DNA of 64,000 bases, from contig JABLUY010000022.1 of assembly GCA_013306675.1 (NCBI GenBank), positions 124,001 through 188,000 of the forward strand, given 5' to 3'. The position numbers and the translations under genes were made by a program. This DNA comes from Thraustochytrium sp. TN22 (lineage: Eukaryota > Sar > Bigyra > Thraustochytrida > Thraustochytriidae). How positions within the stretch are numbered: the first letter of the stretch is position 1; the number at the start of each line of letters is the position of its first letter. Under the pieces are notes generated by a model, which saw nothing but the letters and a program-made list of their open reading frames with translations, ran no database searches and was not told the DNA's origin. Positions 18,896-29,584 of the stretch are shown here, piece after piece.

Positions 18896-21800
18896 TCACT
18901 CTTGTGCACTGCGGCGTGGCGCGAAGCGCATCGGCTCGTCATCGTATTCGTCCTCGCTGCTCTCCTCGAGGCCGTCACGGTCCGTGTAGTCGGCGCCAAC
19001 GTGCGGGATGATGGACTGCGACACGCGCCGGTTCAGGACGTCCGTGCCGGCGCGCGGCCTGCTGCGGTACAACTTGGCTGCGAAAATGCCGGCTGTTGCG
19101 ACCACGAAGACGCATGCCACAACTCCAAGAATGGCGGCGACGCCTATGGAAGTGCCGCTGTCGGACCCGTCCGACAGCCCGTCGCCACCGGACCCACCGC
19201 TGCCGTCCGTCAGATTGACGTCCTGTGACTTGTCGCAGGCTTGGTCCGTGAGGATGGCCTCAAAGAGCGCCTCCTGCTCCGTGGTCACCTCGAGTGCCGC
19301 CAGCTGCAAGAGTTTGCGCGCAACGGGCACGAGGCAGTCCGCGCCGACTGTGCACGGGAGCACCAGCTGCCAGGAGCCCGGCTCGCCGGCCTGCGGCAGC
19401 GCTGCCGCTTTCTCGAAGCGCTCCGCGCAGGTATTCGTGGCAACCAGAGCGTCCACCGGGAGCCACAGGATGAGGCCGTCGAGGATGCCGCCTTCTTTGT
19501 AGAGCGCCTCGAGCATCTCCGCCGCCGACAGGCCAACGAGCTGGCACACGCTGCCGATCGCTTGCGGCGCGGTCGACGGGAAGAGCTGCCCGATCAAGGG
19601 CAGCTGCTCCTGATAAGCGCCGACCACCGCAGCGAGGCAGGCACCGTCGTTTGCACACGCGGTCTCCTGGGCCCTTAGTGTTGTTGAGCACGCCGCCTCG
19701 TCGCCCAGATCCACCATGTTCAGGACCAGCTCCATCAGGTCGCTCCAGTGCGTAGTCAGCGTGAGCCGCAGGACCTGCGTGTCGCTCAGCGACGCACCCT
19801 GCGTCGCCTTGTAGGCGCAGACGTCCTGGATCACGCTCGCCGTCGCAGCGGGCAAGAACGGGCCCCACAACGGCAACGTCGTGAGTCCATCCACCAACGT
19901 GCTCAAGCAATCGTCTTCAATGCGGCACAGGGCGTCAACCGTCACGGTCGAGTACCCATCCGCAGTCACCAGGTCCGCCGTCAGGCGCTCCAGCTGCGCA
20001 GCGCACACCGCATCGCCCGTGACGCTGTGCGCCACGACGAACATGAGCTGGCTCAGCGTGGTCTGCGCAAACTGCGTCCAGGTTACGCTGTGGGTTGTAA
20101 AGGAGCAAATGCCGTCCAAGAGCGGCGCCAGGCCCGTTGGCACGTAGTCGCCCACCAGCGGCAGGGTTTCGAGCCCCGTCACGAGCTGCGCCAGGCAGAC
20201 CGGGTCCTCGCACAGCTCCGCCACGCTCAGCTCTGACTTGGCTGCCAGCACGTCCACGCAAGTGTCGTCCACGCCAGCCATGTACGCGGCCAGCTGCAGC
20301 AACTTGGCACCCTCCTCGTCCAAGTACGTCTGGATAGAACGCCGCGTCGTCACGTTTGCCTCGATCATAAGCGCGCAGGACTCCGCGATGAGGACGTCCA
20401 GCTTCGCGGGCACGTACGGCCCGGCGAACGGTAGGTTGGCCAACTTGTTGCCCAGGTCCGCAAGACACGTCTTCTCCGGCACAGTCGCGCACAGCGAGCG
20501 GCCGTCCAGGGCGCCGCCGCGGCTCTTGAAAAGCGCCGCCGCCTCCTCCACCTGCGTCGCGCAGCTCGCGTCCAGGTCCAGGAGCGCCGCTGTGGAGGAC
20601 ATAAGTTGCGGGATGCGGCCCAGCGCCGCCTCGCGCGAGGTCGCGTTCATGATGGCGCAGGTCGTGCCCAGCACCTCGCCCGTACGCGGGTGCATGAACT
20701 CGTTGATGACGGGCAGCGTCGCCAGCTGCGAGCACGCGTATTGCACACACGCCGGCGTCACGTCCGCGCACAGCGCGCCCATGCGGAAGGCATCGCTGTG
20801 CGCGTCAGCGTAGGCTACCAGCATGGTTCCGCAGCCCGGGCTGGACGCAGAGGAGCCCGTCTCCTCGGCGAGCAGGCGTTCGTCGGTGCCTTGCTCACCC
20901 GGCGCGGGCGTATCCCCCAGAACGCGGCCCAGCAGGTCCAACACTTTGGGCAGGAGGCGCACAAAGGCGCTGCCGGCCTCCGGCGTGATTTCCAGGTAGT
21001 CGCTTCCCTCCGTGGCGGACTGCAGGACGCAGGCGTCTTCCAGGATGCTTACCGCCGTCCCCGGCACATATTTGCCCACGAGCGGCAGCTGCTGCAGCGA
21101 GTCAATGGCGTTCTGCGTGCACGTGCTGTCCAGGATACACAGGTTGCGGACCTTGACCTCGCCCGACCGAGGGTCCACCACGTAAGTACGGATCTGCGTC
21201 TGACAATCGTTGTCCAGGCCAAACTGGTCATCCAGGAAGATGCGCCCCAAAAGGTTCAGCAGCGTCGGAATATGCTCCATGAGCGAGGGCAACGAGTCTG
21301 CGTCCTTCATCACGGCGCACAGCGCGCCCACCAGCTGGTCCGTCCCGGTCGGCAGGTACTCGCCGATGAAGGGCAGCTTACTCAGCGTCTTGACGACCTC
21401 TGTTGTGCACTCGGACGTCAGGCCATAGCAAAAGTTCTCAGCGTTGAAGTCGTCCACGAATACGCTCTCCTTGAGCTGCGCCGCGCACGTGTCCGATGGA
21501 TAGCCAAGAACAAACGAGAGAATGTCCATGAGCGACCCGAGGTACGGAAGCACCGCTTCGATCGTGCCGTCCTCGGTCGCCAGGACCGAGCAGCCCGTGA
21601 CCAGCAGCTCGCCCATGCCGTCTGGTGTGATGCTCGGGAGGCTGTCCGCCAGAAGCTGCACGCACTCGGATCCGAGGCTGCTGCAGATCGCCGCCGGCGT
21701 GGCCGTGTCGATGTTCTTGGACGCGCACGTGTGATTGCCCAGGTTGTTGCTGTCAAACACCGACGCGATGATGGACTCCAGGTGCTTCTCGAGGAAGTAC

Positions 21801-24800
21801 GCAATCGTCGTTTCGCCGGACTGCAGCGCGCACAGGTCCACGAGGGCGTCCGAGGCCCAGGATGGAACAAACTTGCCCACAAGAGGCAGCGCAGACACCT
21901 TCGTGAAAAACTCCAGCACGCAGTCGTCGCTGAGCGTACAAATGTCCGTCTCAGCCTGCGGCAGTAGGCATGCGTCGGTCACCCCCGCGACGATACCTGC
22001 CGTGCGCATGAGAACTGGGACGTCGTCGCGCAGAAAGGCCTCCTGATCCACCTCGTCGCTGCTGAAGAGCTTGCAGCCCGAGTCAAGGCTAGCCAGAAAG
22101 GCGGCCACCACGCCATCCGGAATGTGCTCTCCAATGTAATCGACGGCCTCCAGCGCGTCGTTGAGTTCCTGCACGCAGTCTCGCACCTCCTGGGACGACT
22201 CGCACACGAAGCTGACACCGTCGATCTCGCTGGTGCGCTCCTCGCTCACCGGCACAACACTCTCCAGCTCGGTGAGACAGGTGTCGCTCACCTGCGGCGC
22301 AAGTGCGTTCACAAACGGCAGCGTCTTGACGGTGCGCAGGGCCGCGACAAAGTTCGGGATCTGAAAGACGAACTCGGCGAGGTTGAGGCCCTCCATGCCC
22401 GTAGCCACGTCCATCATGAGCCCACAGGCGTTTTCCAAGACGTCAAAGACCAGTGCGCGCACGTATGCCTCGATGGACGTGTACGCGGCGTTGGTGGCCA
22501 GAACGAACACCGTGCGCACCTCGGCGATCGTGTCGAGCTGGGCCGCAATGTACACCAGGCAGGCCTTCTCCTCGGGAGACAACTCACAAACCGTCGCCAC
22601 TGGGCTGGAGCCGCCCACGCCGAGGCCATCGGTGATCTTATCCACCGTGGCGAGGCAGCTGTCGCCAAGGGTCGGCACGTACTCGCCAATGACGGGGAAG
22701 GCGTTGAGCTCGTCCACAATGTGCAGAATGTCACTGATAGAGTACATGAGCGAATCGGCCGAGAGTTGAGCGATGTTGTCGAACAGCGAGCAGGCGTACT
22801 CGCGAATGTCAAAGGCGCTCTCCACCATGCCCGTCAAGGTGTAGTTGGGCGCCAGCGAGGCGGACACGCCGTCCAACAGCGGGATGGCCACGATGGCGTG
22901 CGACACGTCGCGGAAACACTGCGCCTCCTCTGCCGTGTACGCGCATAGAATGCCAGTAAGACCGGACAGGTCCAACGAGCCGACCAGATTCACGAGGCCG
23001 AGCGTCTTGGCTTCGGCAACACCGTTCTCCAGTTTGGTGGCAATGCTGCCCGCAAAGAGCGCCGCGCACTCGTCGCTGAAGACCGGCACGTAGGGCTCGA
23101 GAAAGGACATCTCGCGCAGCTGCTGGATAATCTCCACGAGCTGCGGCAGCGCCGTGACGAAGCCCAGGTAGTCCACGTCTTCGGATTCGGTAAGTAGCAG
23201 GCACGCGTGCGTCTCGAAAAGCGTAAAGACGTTGGCTAGCAGGCCACTCGCGAGCATGTCGCGCACAAAGGGAAGCTGCTCAATTGCAGTGGACGCCTTG
23301 CGCAGGCAGGTAAAGTCGGACGCCGGTGCGGCGCATAGTGTTGCAGGGAGCAGGCCGACCTCACTCTCGCTCAGGCGGGTCGCCAGGGCCTGCAGCGCGG
23401 TGTGACAGGTGGAACCGACCTCAGTCGAGTAGAACCCGAGGCCTCGCGCGACGACGTCGAGCTTCTCAAAAAGAACGAGTAGCTGCGGGAGTCGCTGCAG
23501 GACCGCCTCGACCTCGAGCGTGGTGGAGCCCAGCAGCTCGCACACCGTCGGAACGAGGCCCATGGCAGCCTCGAGCAGATCCTCGACGCCCGTGGTCAGG
23601 TTGGTTTGGTCCATGGAGGCGCCAAGCCCCACAACGCAGGCCGTCTCGGGATCAGTGAGCCCACAGACCGCGGCCAGCGGGTCGCTCTCGCCCTGCAGGC
23701 GTGCAACGAAGCCCTGGACGCTACTCAAGCACGTGTTGGGCACCCATGGCACGTAGGCGCGCAGTGCCGGATAGTCGTGCAGGCCGCGCAGTAGCGAAAA
23801 GGCGGCGGGGAGCGCCTCGATGACACCGCTGAAGTTGATGTCGCCCAGGTCATCCATGGCCAAGCAAAGCGTCTCAGGGAGGGCCTCCATAACGCGGCGC
23901 ACGAGCGATACGTTGGACGCTTTCACTTCGAGGTCGCCGTACAGGAGCTCGCGCAACAGGGGCGTCTCCTCGAGATTGTCCCCAAGTTGCGCCACGCACT
24001 CGCGATCCGCCGCGGCCATGAGGCAGAGCTTCTCGACGCGAAAGTCCTCGAAGAGCACGCTGATGCGCGGAAACGAAACTGCAGAGCAGTTGCCGCCCGG
24101 GATCTGCGGAAGGTAGTCCTCCAGGAAGCTTGGCCCGAGCGTGCGTGCCAGGTCGATGGAGTACAAGATGGTGTCAATATGGCCGAGGATGCTGGTGATG
24201 TCGACCCCGGTGTCGTAGGCGAGAGCGGCGCAGGCGGCGTCGAGCGGGTCGCCCAGAAGCTCGGTGATGAGACCCTCGCGGCCGAGCATGGCGCGCAAAA
24301 TGGATATCTCATCAAGCGTGGCGCCCAGGCTGCGCACGCAAGCACGCTCGTCCGTGCCGAGGCCGCCGCACAAGAGGCCGAGCACGTCGCCCTGGTCGAT
24401 GGCGGACGCCACGCTGCTCAGCACCGGCTGTGTGCACGTGTCGGAAGGGAAGGCCGGCAGCAATGCCGAGCCGGCGGCCTCTGCGGTGTCGGCATAGACC
24501 ATTGCAACCTCCGGGATGCTCAGGATGGCGCGCGTCACGTTGACGTTACCGCTCGCGTCCAGCACGTGGTCTATGATGCTGCAGACACGCGGCAGTACCT
24601 TGTCGATGAAGACTCGCAAAATGTCCTCAACCGGGAGGTCCACGTCGAGGCTGCCGAGGAGCGGGCTCGCGTCGATCTGGGCGCCAAGGTCCAGCAAGCA
24701 GTCACCGAGGACAGCGTCGTCCAGGACCACCCCGCAGATGGCGCTCGGGAGCAGTGCAAGGTTGTCCTCGTTCGCCAGCGTGGCATTGCGCACGCGGGCG

Positions 24801-27800
24801 AGGACCACGTGGTACTCGGAGGCGCAGGAATCGTCGACGACCGGGATGACGCTGGCGAAGACCTTAAACTCGCGCAGCTGCACGAGGACGTCGAGGAGGT
24901 CGTCGAGAGCGAGGAAGACGTTGTCCAGAACGTCGACGCCCTCGATGACCCCGCAGGCGCTCGGCAGCGAGGCAAAGAGCGCGCGTATCAGCACCTTGAG
25001 GCTCTCCGGGTCGTCCACCTGAAGCTGCGACCTGGCCAGATCTGCGATGAGCGAGATGTCCAGCACATTGTCGAGCAGCGCGTACACACAGGTCTGCTCG
25101 TCGCTTGTGATACCGCAGACGCCGGCGACGACGTCCTGGTCCACGAAGCGGGGCACCAGCGAGGTCTTGAAGACGGCCGTACAAGTCTCGTCGACGTCCG
25201 GGACGTAGGCGCTGAGTGCATCGATCTGGTTCAATTTCGCGAGCAGATCCAGCACGTGCGGGATGCTGACGAGGACCGAGTCGAGGTCGAGCTCACCGAG
25301 GTCGGTCGCCACCGCGCAGGCCGTGGGCAGCGTGTCAACGACCTGCGACACGAGGCCATCTGGGATCACGGCAGTCCAGGAGATCTCCCGGAAGCAAGTC
25401 TGCGTCTCGTCTGGCATGGCGCAGAGCACGGCCGGGACGCCGGTGACGCCAACCGGGGAGAGCTCTGCGGCCAGCGTGTGGTAGCGCGCCATGCAAGCGT
25501 CGTCGACCGTGGGCAGGTACGGCTGTACGAAGGAGACAGCGCGCAGCGAATCGAAGAGCGAGACGGCCGTGGGCAAAAAGGTGAGTACCTCGTCGGCTTG
25601 CACGGAAGCCGACTGGTCGTCGAGCAGCGCGCAGATGAGCGGGAGAAGCTTGAGTAGGTCAAGCGCGATGGCGTGCGTCTCTGGCACGATGCCGGCGATC
25701 CAGTCAACCTCCGCCAGGCTGTAGCCGAGATCCGCGAGGCAGGTCTTGGCGTCGTCCGAGACGGCGCACAGAACGCCTGCGACGGCCTCCTCAAGCGAGG
25801 TCCCGCTGTCCTCTTCTTCGGATTGCTCGACCGCCAGCGCGAGACTCGAGGACACTGCCGGAATTTGGTCCTCGCACGTGGTGGGCACATCCGGAATGTA
25901 CGGGTCGATGAGCGTGAAGTTGTTGAGGTGGTTCAGAATGGCGAGCGCGGTTGGAATTTGGTCGGCCAGCAATACGAGCTGAAAGTCCGTGAGGTGGTCC
26001 AAGGCGTCGCACGCCTCGGTGCGTACGACGGTGATGGCGTAGCGCACAAGACCGGAGCCACCAATGAGGTCGCGCAAGATGGTGACCTCATCGATGCTGT
26101 CGCCGAGGAGGCTTATGCATTCGGCCTCATCCGCCGACAGCTCGCAGACCGCGAGCGGTTGCAGGTTGGCGGCGAAGCGCGCCGAGGCGCTCACGTAGTG
26201 CGCGTCACAGGCCTCGTGCGGGATGACTGGAATGTACTGCGCAAGAAACTCGGGCGTGGTCTGCTTGAGGTTGGTGAGCAGGTGCAGGATCTCGGGAATC
26301 TTGGCAACCAGGTTGCTCAGGTCCACATTGCTCAGGTCGCTCCCGATGATGGAGCACGCGTTCGGGATGTCGGTCTCAAGGATGGAGCGCAGGAAGCCGT
26401 CGGGCAGGCCGAGCGCGGTCTTTAGCGCGTCCGCCTGGTCGATGCCGTCGCTGACGGAGAGCAGGCAATTGAGCTCCGCGCCCGCGAGCTGATCGCAGAG
26501 CACAGAGAGCGCCTGCGAGGGCTCACCGACGACGACTTGCAGGTGCGACTGCAAGCCAGCCAAAACGGCCGAGGAGCAGTTTTCCGAAGGGAAGGGTGGT
26601 AGGTACGACTTGATGAAGGTGGGCAGGAGCTCGTTGGGCTGCAGGCCGGCGTACCACTCGAGGATCTCTGGGAGCTTGTCAATGATGACGCTCGTGGAGT
26701 CCACGAGGGACTCGCCTGGCGCAAGGATGGCGCAGGCGCTCGGCAGAATCGTCTGCGGGATGGCCTGCACGACGCCCTGCGCGCCGAGGAGGTCCTGCAG
26801 CAGCGGCACCTGGTCAATCTCGTTGCCGAGCGCAACAAGACACTCGTAGTAGCCAGCCGCAGGCCAGGTGGTGCACATTTGTGTGACGAGCTGGGAGAAG
26901 GTGGCCTCCTCGTCATAGACAAAGGCAACGAGGTTGCTGGCAATGGTCTGAAAGCCAGCGCGGCACGTCTCGTTGCGTGGAATTTGCGGCAGGTACGCCT
27001 GGAGCGGGTAGACGGCGGTCGCCGCGTCCGCATCCTCACCCTCAACGGTCTGCTCGGTGAGGCGGTCGAGCGCTTGGAGCAAGGTGGGCAGAGACGTCAC
27101 GATAGTCTCGACCGAGAAGTCCTGCGCGCTACTGGTGAGCGCGGCACAGGCGTCCGGTACGAGCTCGTCGACGACGAGCTCGAGCGTCGCCTTGCCAATC
27201 TGCTCGCGCACGAAGTCGAACTGGTCCATGACGCGCGAGAGCTGGATGAGGCAGGCGCTGTCAGCGACGCCGGTGCAGATGTGGTTGACCGTGTCATCGT
27301 CCTGGCCCGCGACGATGTCGGCGATCCAGTTCAGGTCGGCCTGGAACTCTGCGGCGCAGACCTGGTCGGTGAGCAGCGCGTGGAGCGCCGGGAGCTCCTC
27401 GCGTAGGGGCACGATGTCGAGTGCGGTGACCGTGGCGAGCACGGTGGGCAGCGCGCGGATGAGGTCGTCGACCTCAAAGCTGACGCCGTCGATCGCCGTA
27501 CAGAGCTGCGGAAAGGCGTCCTCGAAGAGCGCCTTGAAGGTGGCGGCCGGCCCATCGCCGGCAACGGAGGAGACAAAGAGCGACTGCACAATGTCGCTTT
27601 CCTCAAGCGCCGCGCCGATGGCCAGCATGCAGGCCTGCGGGTCGCCGGATGCGAGCACGCATATGTTCTCTGGGAGCGTGCTGAGGCTGGCCACGGCCTC
27701 CTGCAGACTCACGGAGACGGTGTTGATGACGTTCTCGCTGCAAGCCTCGTCGGGCCACTCCGGTGCATAGGGTGCGAGCGCAGGGATGTCGCTGGTGGCA

Positions 27801-29584
27801 GCGTACCACTCGACCAGGCCGGGGAGGCGGGCCAGCACTGTGGCGACGTCAAGGGAGTCCGCCTCGAGCAGGTCGAGCGTGAGGTCGCAGGCGCCCGGCA
27901 GCGTGGAGGTGACGAGTGTCTTGAGCGTGCCCTGGCCGAGGGTATCAGCCGCAACGCCGAGCTGGTCGATGCCGTCGGAGAGCTTGACGAAGCACGCATT
28001 GCCGTTGACGTCAGCGCTGCAGATGAGCTGCATCATCTTGGTGGTGTCATCGAGCGTGGCCTCGATATTCTCCGCCAGCAGGGCAAAATCCTCGCCGCAG
28101 TCCACGAGCGCCTCGTGCACACCAGGCAGCACGGAGGAGAGCGCATCGAGGTCGAGGCTTTTGTAGACGCGGAGCAGCATAGGGAGCTGTTGCAGCACGG
28201 TGGTCGGCGTGACGGTCTGAACGTCCTCGAGCGCGTCGCAGAGCGAGGGTATGACGGTCTCGCCAAGCTCATGCAAGTGGCCGTTGCCCAGCGCAGACGC
28301 CATCCACTCGACGTCGTCGATGTTTTGAGCGATGAGCGTGATGCAGTCAATGACATGCGAGCCGCCGAGAGCCTCGCAGATGGCGGAGGGCACCTGGTCG
28401 GTGGCCACGGCGCTGTCGCCAAAGACGGACGCGTATGCCTGCTGGGCGGCACGGCCCAGCGGGGACGCGCAGCCCTCAGGAATGGACGGCAGGTAGTCGC
28501 TGATGAGATCCCAGGAGGTGACGACCGCGACAACGTTGAGGAGCATTTCGATGCGTGTTTTGGAGGAGCCCGGGACCAGCTCAAAGAGCGACTCCCAGTC
28601 TTCCAAAAAGCTGGTCACGGAGCCGTCGCCAAGGGCACCGATGGCCTTGAGGCCAGCGCAGACCGTGGGAATGTTCTGGTAGATGCTCGAAAGAAGCGAT
28701 TTGATCTGCTTGAGGATGTCGACCACGTCGTCGGTCAAGAAGCCCTGGATCTGATCCACGAGCGGAAAGGACACGACGACGATGAGCTCCACCATGCAGC
28801 CGCGAAATGCGTCCTTGCTGAGACAGATGCCTTTGGGGTAGTAAAAGACGGCGTCGTCGCCGTATGCAGAGTAGACGTCGAGTGCTGTGGCCGTCTTGGC
28901 GCAAGCCTTGGTGGAGATGATCCCAGCGATGCCGTCGAGGTCCTTGATGAGCCCAATGAAGCTCGGGATCTCGCTCAGCCAGTCGTCCAAGGTCCACGTC
29001 CCGTCCGCGATGGTCTGGATCTTTTCCAGCAGATTGCAGGTCTCCTCCATGCTGAGGCCGTCCAGCGCAAGCGAGATGGACCAGCACACCCACTCTGTCG
29101 TGCACTCGCCGGTGGTCTCGTCGCAGAGCACAGGAAACTCGAAGAGCTCGCGCCGCGAGGAGGTCGCCGAGGCCGGTTTCGCATCGGGCGCATTCATGGC
29201 CGGGTCGTAGCCCTCGGCGCGCAAGATGCGTGCCACATCGGGCGAGACAAAGTACGGAAGCACTCTGTACTCCTCCTCTGCGCTAACGTCAGGATCTGCG
29301 CGCTCCGGGTAGCGCGCGCGGAAGCTGTCTCGCAAGCGGCGCGCGAAGGCGGCCTTGGCGCGCTCCACGCGCACCTCGGTCTCCAGGTCCAGCGCCGGCT
29401 GGAACTTGGCTACGCCCTCCGTCAGGTGCCGCGCCCCCACGGCAAACTCGGCCAGCACCGCGCCAAAGTTCACGTAGCCGTCCGACGCGGACCACCTCCT
29501 CGTGGAAGGCGCCGCCAGCGCCTCCGTCGCCACCGCTGCAAGCGCCAGCACCAGCGCCGCCGCCAGCACCAGCGCCCGCGCCAT
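18896..29584 (-). CDS. Giant single-pass membrane protein with about 28 four-Cys repeats
   Basis: The protein has 3,562 residues in one uninterrupted exon. Residues 1-25 are a signal peptide (MARALVLAAALVLALAAVATEALA). The lumenal or extracellular part is made of about 28 divergent units of roughly 120 residues. Each has a four-cysteine skeleton: (I/L)C, about 10 residues later CLxxL, about 35 later ACxxL, about 47 later a Cys after a PxxP-like turn, then 26 or so to the next unit. Between them lie amphipathic helices with the words LPxxL, YxPxxP and ID. The last eight or so units have a shorter LPLVGxYVP variant. A Gly/Ser/Asp-rich stem precedes a membrane helix (about 3480-3503) and a 59-residue acidic cytoplasmic tail (EESSEDEYDDE). 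I do not recognise the family. Secreted helical repeat arrays suggest an adhesion, wall or ectoplasmic-net component, but that is inference. Upstream frame to 29677 adds a non-signal leader, so the ATG at 29584 was chosen. Confidence 0.9.
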   Translation of the reverse strand: MARALVLAAALVLALAAVATEALAAPSTRRWSASDGYVNFGAVLAEFAVGARHLTEGVAKFQPALDLETEVRVERAKAAFARRLRDSFRARYPERADPDVSAEEEYRVLPYFVSPDVARILRAEGYDPAMNAPDAKPASATSSRRELFEFPVLCDETTGECTTEWVCWSISLALDGLSMEETCNLLEKIQTIADGTWTLDDWLSEIPSFIGLIKDLDGIAGIISTKACAKTATALDVYSAYGDDAVFYYPKGICLSKDAFRGCMVELIVVVSFPLVDQIQGFLTDDVVDILKQIKSLLSSIYQNIPTVCAGLKAIGALGDGSVTSFLEDWESLFELVPGSSKTRIEMLLNVVAVVTSWDLISDYLPSIPEGCASPLGRAAQQAYASVFGDSAVATDQVPSAICEALGGSHVIDCITLIAQNIDDVEWMASALGNGHLHELGETVIPSLCDALEDVQTVTPTTVLQQLPMLLRVYKSLDLDALSSVLPGVHEALVDCGEDFALLAENIEATLDDTTKMMQLICSADVNGNACFVKLSDGIDQLGVAADTLGQGTLKTLVTSTLPGACDLTLDLLEADSLDVATVLARLPGLVEWYAATSDIPALAPYAPEWPDEACSENVINTVSVSLQEAVASLSTLPENICVLASGDPQACMLAIGAALEESDIVQSLFVSSVAGDGPAATFKALFEDAFPQLCTAIDGVSFEVDDLIRALPTVLATVTALDIVPLREELPALHALLTDQVCAAEFQADLNWIADIVAGQDDDTVNHICTGVADSACLIQLSRVMDQFDFVREQIGKATLELVVDELVPDACAALTSSAQDFSVETIVTSLPTLLQALDRLTEQTVEGEDADAATAVYPLQAYLPQIPRNETCRAGFQTIASNLVAFVYDEEATFSQLVTQMCTTWPAAGYYECLVALGNEIDQVPLLQDLLGAQGVVQAIPQTILPSACAILAPGESLVDSTSVIIDKLPEILEWYAGLQPNELLPTFIKSYLPPFPSENCSSAVLAGLQSHLQVVVGEPSQALSVLCDQLAGAELNCLLSVSDGIDQADALKTALGLPDGFLRSILETDIPNACSIIGSDLSNVDLSNLVAKIPEILHLLTNLKQTTPEFLAQYIPVIPHEACDAHYVSASARFAANLQPLAVCELSADEAECISLLGDSIDEVTILRDLIGGSGLVRYAITVVRTEACDALDHLTDFQLVLLADQIPTALAILNHLNNFTLIDPYIPDVPTTCEDQIPAVSSSLALAVEQSEEEDSGTSLEEAVAGVLCAVSDDAKTCLADLGYSLAEVDWIAGIVPETHAIALDLLKLLPLICALLDDQSASVQADEVLTFLPTAVSLFDSLRAVSFVQPYLPTVDDACMARYHTLAAELSPVGVTGVPAVLCAMPDETQTCFREISWTAVIPDGLVSQVVDTLPTACAVATDLGELDLDSVLVSIPHVLDLLAKLNQIDALSAYVPDVDETCTAVFKTSLVPRFVDQDVVAGVCGITSDEQTCVYALLDNVLDISLIADLARSQLQVDDPESLKVLIRALFASLPSACGVIEGVDVLDNVFLALDDLLDVLVQLREFKVFASVIPVVDDSCASEYHVVLARVRNATLANEDNLALLPSAICGVVLDDAVLGDCLLDLGAQIDASPLLGSLDVDLPVEDILRVFIDKVLPRVCSIIDHVLDASGNVNVTRAILSIPEVAMVYADTAEAAGSALLPAFPSDTCTQPVLSSVASAIDQGDVLGLLCGGLGTDERACVRSLGATLDEISILRAMLGREGLITELLGDPLDAACAALAYDTGVDITSILGHIDTILYSIDLARTLGPSFLEDYLPQIPGGNCSAVSFPRISVLFEDFRVEKLCLMAAADRECVAQLGDNLEETPLLRELLYGDLEVKASNVSLVRRVMEALPETLCLAMDDLGDINFSGVIEALPAAFSLLRGLHDYPALRAYVPWVPNTCLSSVQGFVARLQGESDPLAAVCGLTDPETACVVGLGASMDQTNLTTGVEDLLEAAMGLVPTVCELLGSTTLEVEAVLQRLPQLLVLFEKLDVVARGLGFYSTEVGSTCHTALQALATRLSESEVGLLPATLCAAPASDFTCLRKASTAIEQLPFVRDMLASGLLANVFTLFETHACLLLTESEDVDYLGFVTALPQLVEIIQQLREMSFLEPYVPVFSDECAALFAGSIATKLENGVAEAKTLGLVNLVGSLDLSGLTGILCAYTAEEAQCFRDVSHAIVAIPLLDGVSASLAPNYTLTGMVESAFDIREYACSLFDNIAQLSADSLMYSISDILHIVDELNAFPVIGEYVPTLGDSCLATVDKITDGLGVGGSSPVATVCELSPEEKACLVYIAAQLDTIAEVRTVFVLATNAAYTSIEAYVRALVFDVLENACGLMMDVATGMEGLNLAEFVFQIPNFVAALRTVKTLPFVNALAPQVSDTCLTELESVVPVSEERTSEIDGVSFVCESSQEVRDCVQELNDALEAVDYIGEHIPDGVVAAFLASLDSGCKLFSSDEVDQEAFLRDDVPVLMRTAGIVAGVTDACLLPQAETDICTLSDDCVLEFFTKVSALPLVGKFVPSWASDALVDLCALQSGETTIAYFLEKHLESIIASVFDSNNLGNHTCASKNIDTATPAAICSSLGSECVQLLADSLPSITPDGMGELLVTGCSVLATEDGTIEAVLPYLGSLMDILSFVLGYPSDTCAAQLKESVFVDDFNAENFCYGLTSECTTEVVKTLSKLPFIGEYLPTGTDQLVGALCAVMKDADSLPSLMEHIPTLLNLLGRIFLDDQFGLDNDCQTQIRTYVVDPRSGEVKVRNLCILDSTCTQNAIDSLQQLPLVGKYVPGTAVSILEDACVLQSATEGSDYLEITPEAGSAFVRLLPKVLDLLGRVLGDTPAPGEQGTDERLLAEETGSSASSPGCGTMLVAYADAHSDAFRMGALCADVTPACVQYACSQLATLPVINEFMHPRTGEVLGTTCAIMNATSREAALGRIPQLMSSTAALLDLDASCATQVEEAAALFKSRGGALDGRSLCATVPEKTCLADLGNKLANLPFAGPYVPAKLDVLIAESCALMIEANVTTRRSIQTYLDEEGAKLLQLAAYMAGVDDTCVDVLAAKSELSVAELCEDPVCLAQLVTGLETLPLVGDYVPTGLAPLLDGICSFTTHSVTWTQFAQTTLSQLMFVVAHSVTGDAVCAAQLERLTADLVTADGYSTVTVDALCRIEDDCLSTLVDGLTTLPLWGPFLPAATASVIQDVCAYKATQGASLSDTQVLRLTLTTHWSDLMELVLNMVDLGDEAACSTTLRAQETACANDGACLAAVVGAYQEQLPLIGQLFPSTAPQAIGSVCQLVGLSAAEMLEALYKEGGILDGLILWLPVDALVATNTCAERFEKAAALPQAGEPGSWQLVLPCTVGADCLVPVARKLLQLAALEVTTEQEALFEAILTDQACDKSQDVNLTDGSGGSGGDGLSDGSDSGTSIGVAAILGVVACVFVVATAGIFAAKLYRSRPRAGTDVLNRRVSQSIIPHVGADYTDRDGLEESSEDEYDDEPMRFAPRRSAQE

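Noticed and set aside
20000-29500. Elicitin or saposin identity for the giant protein's repeats
   Set aside because: Both are Cys-rich helical domains, but each has six cysteines in a different spacing. Here four per unit recur with about 11/35/47/26 spacing.
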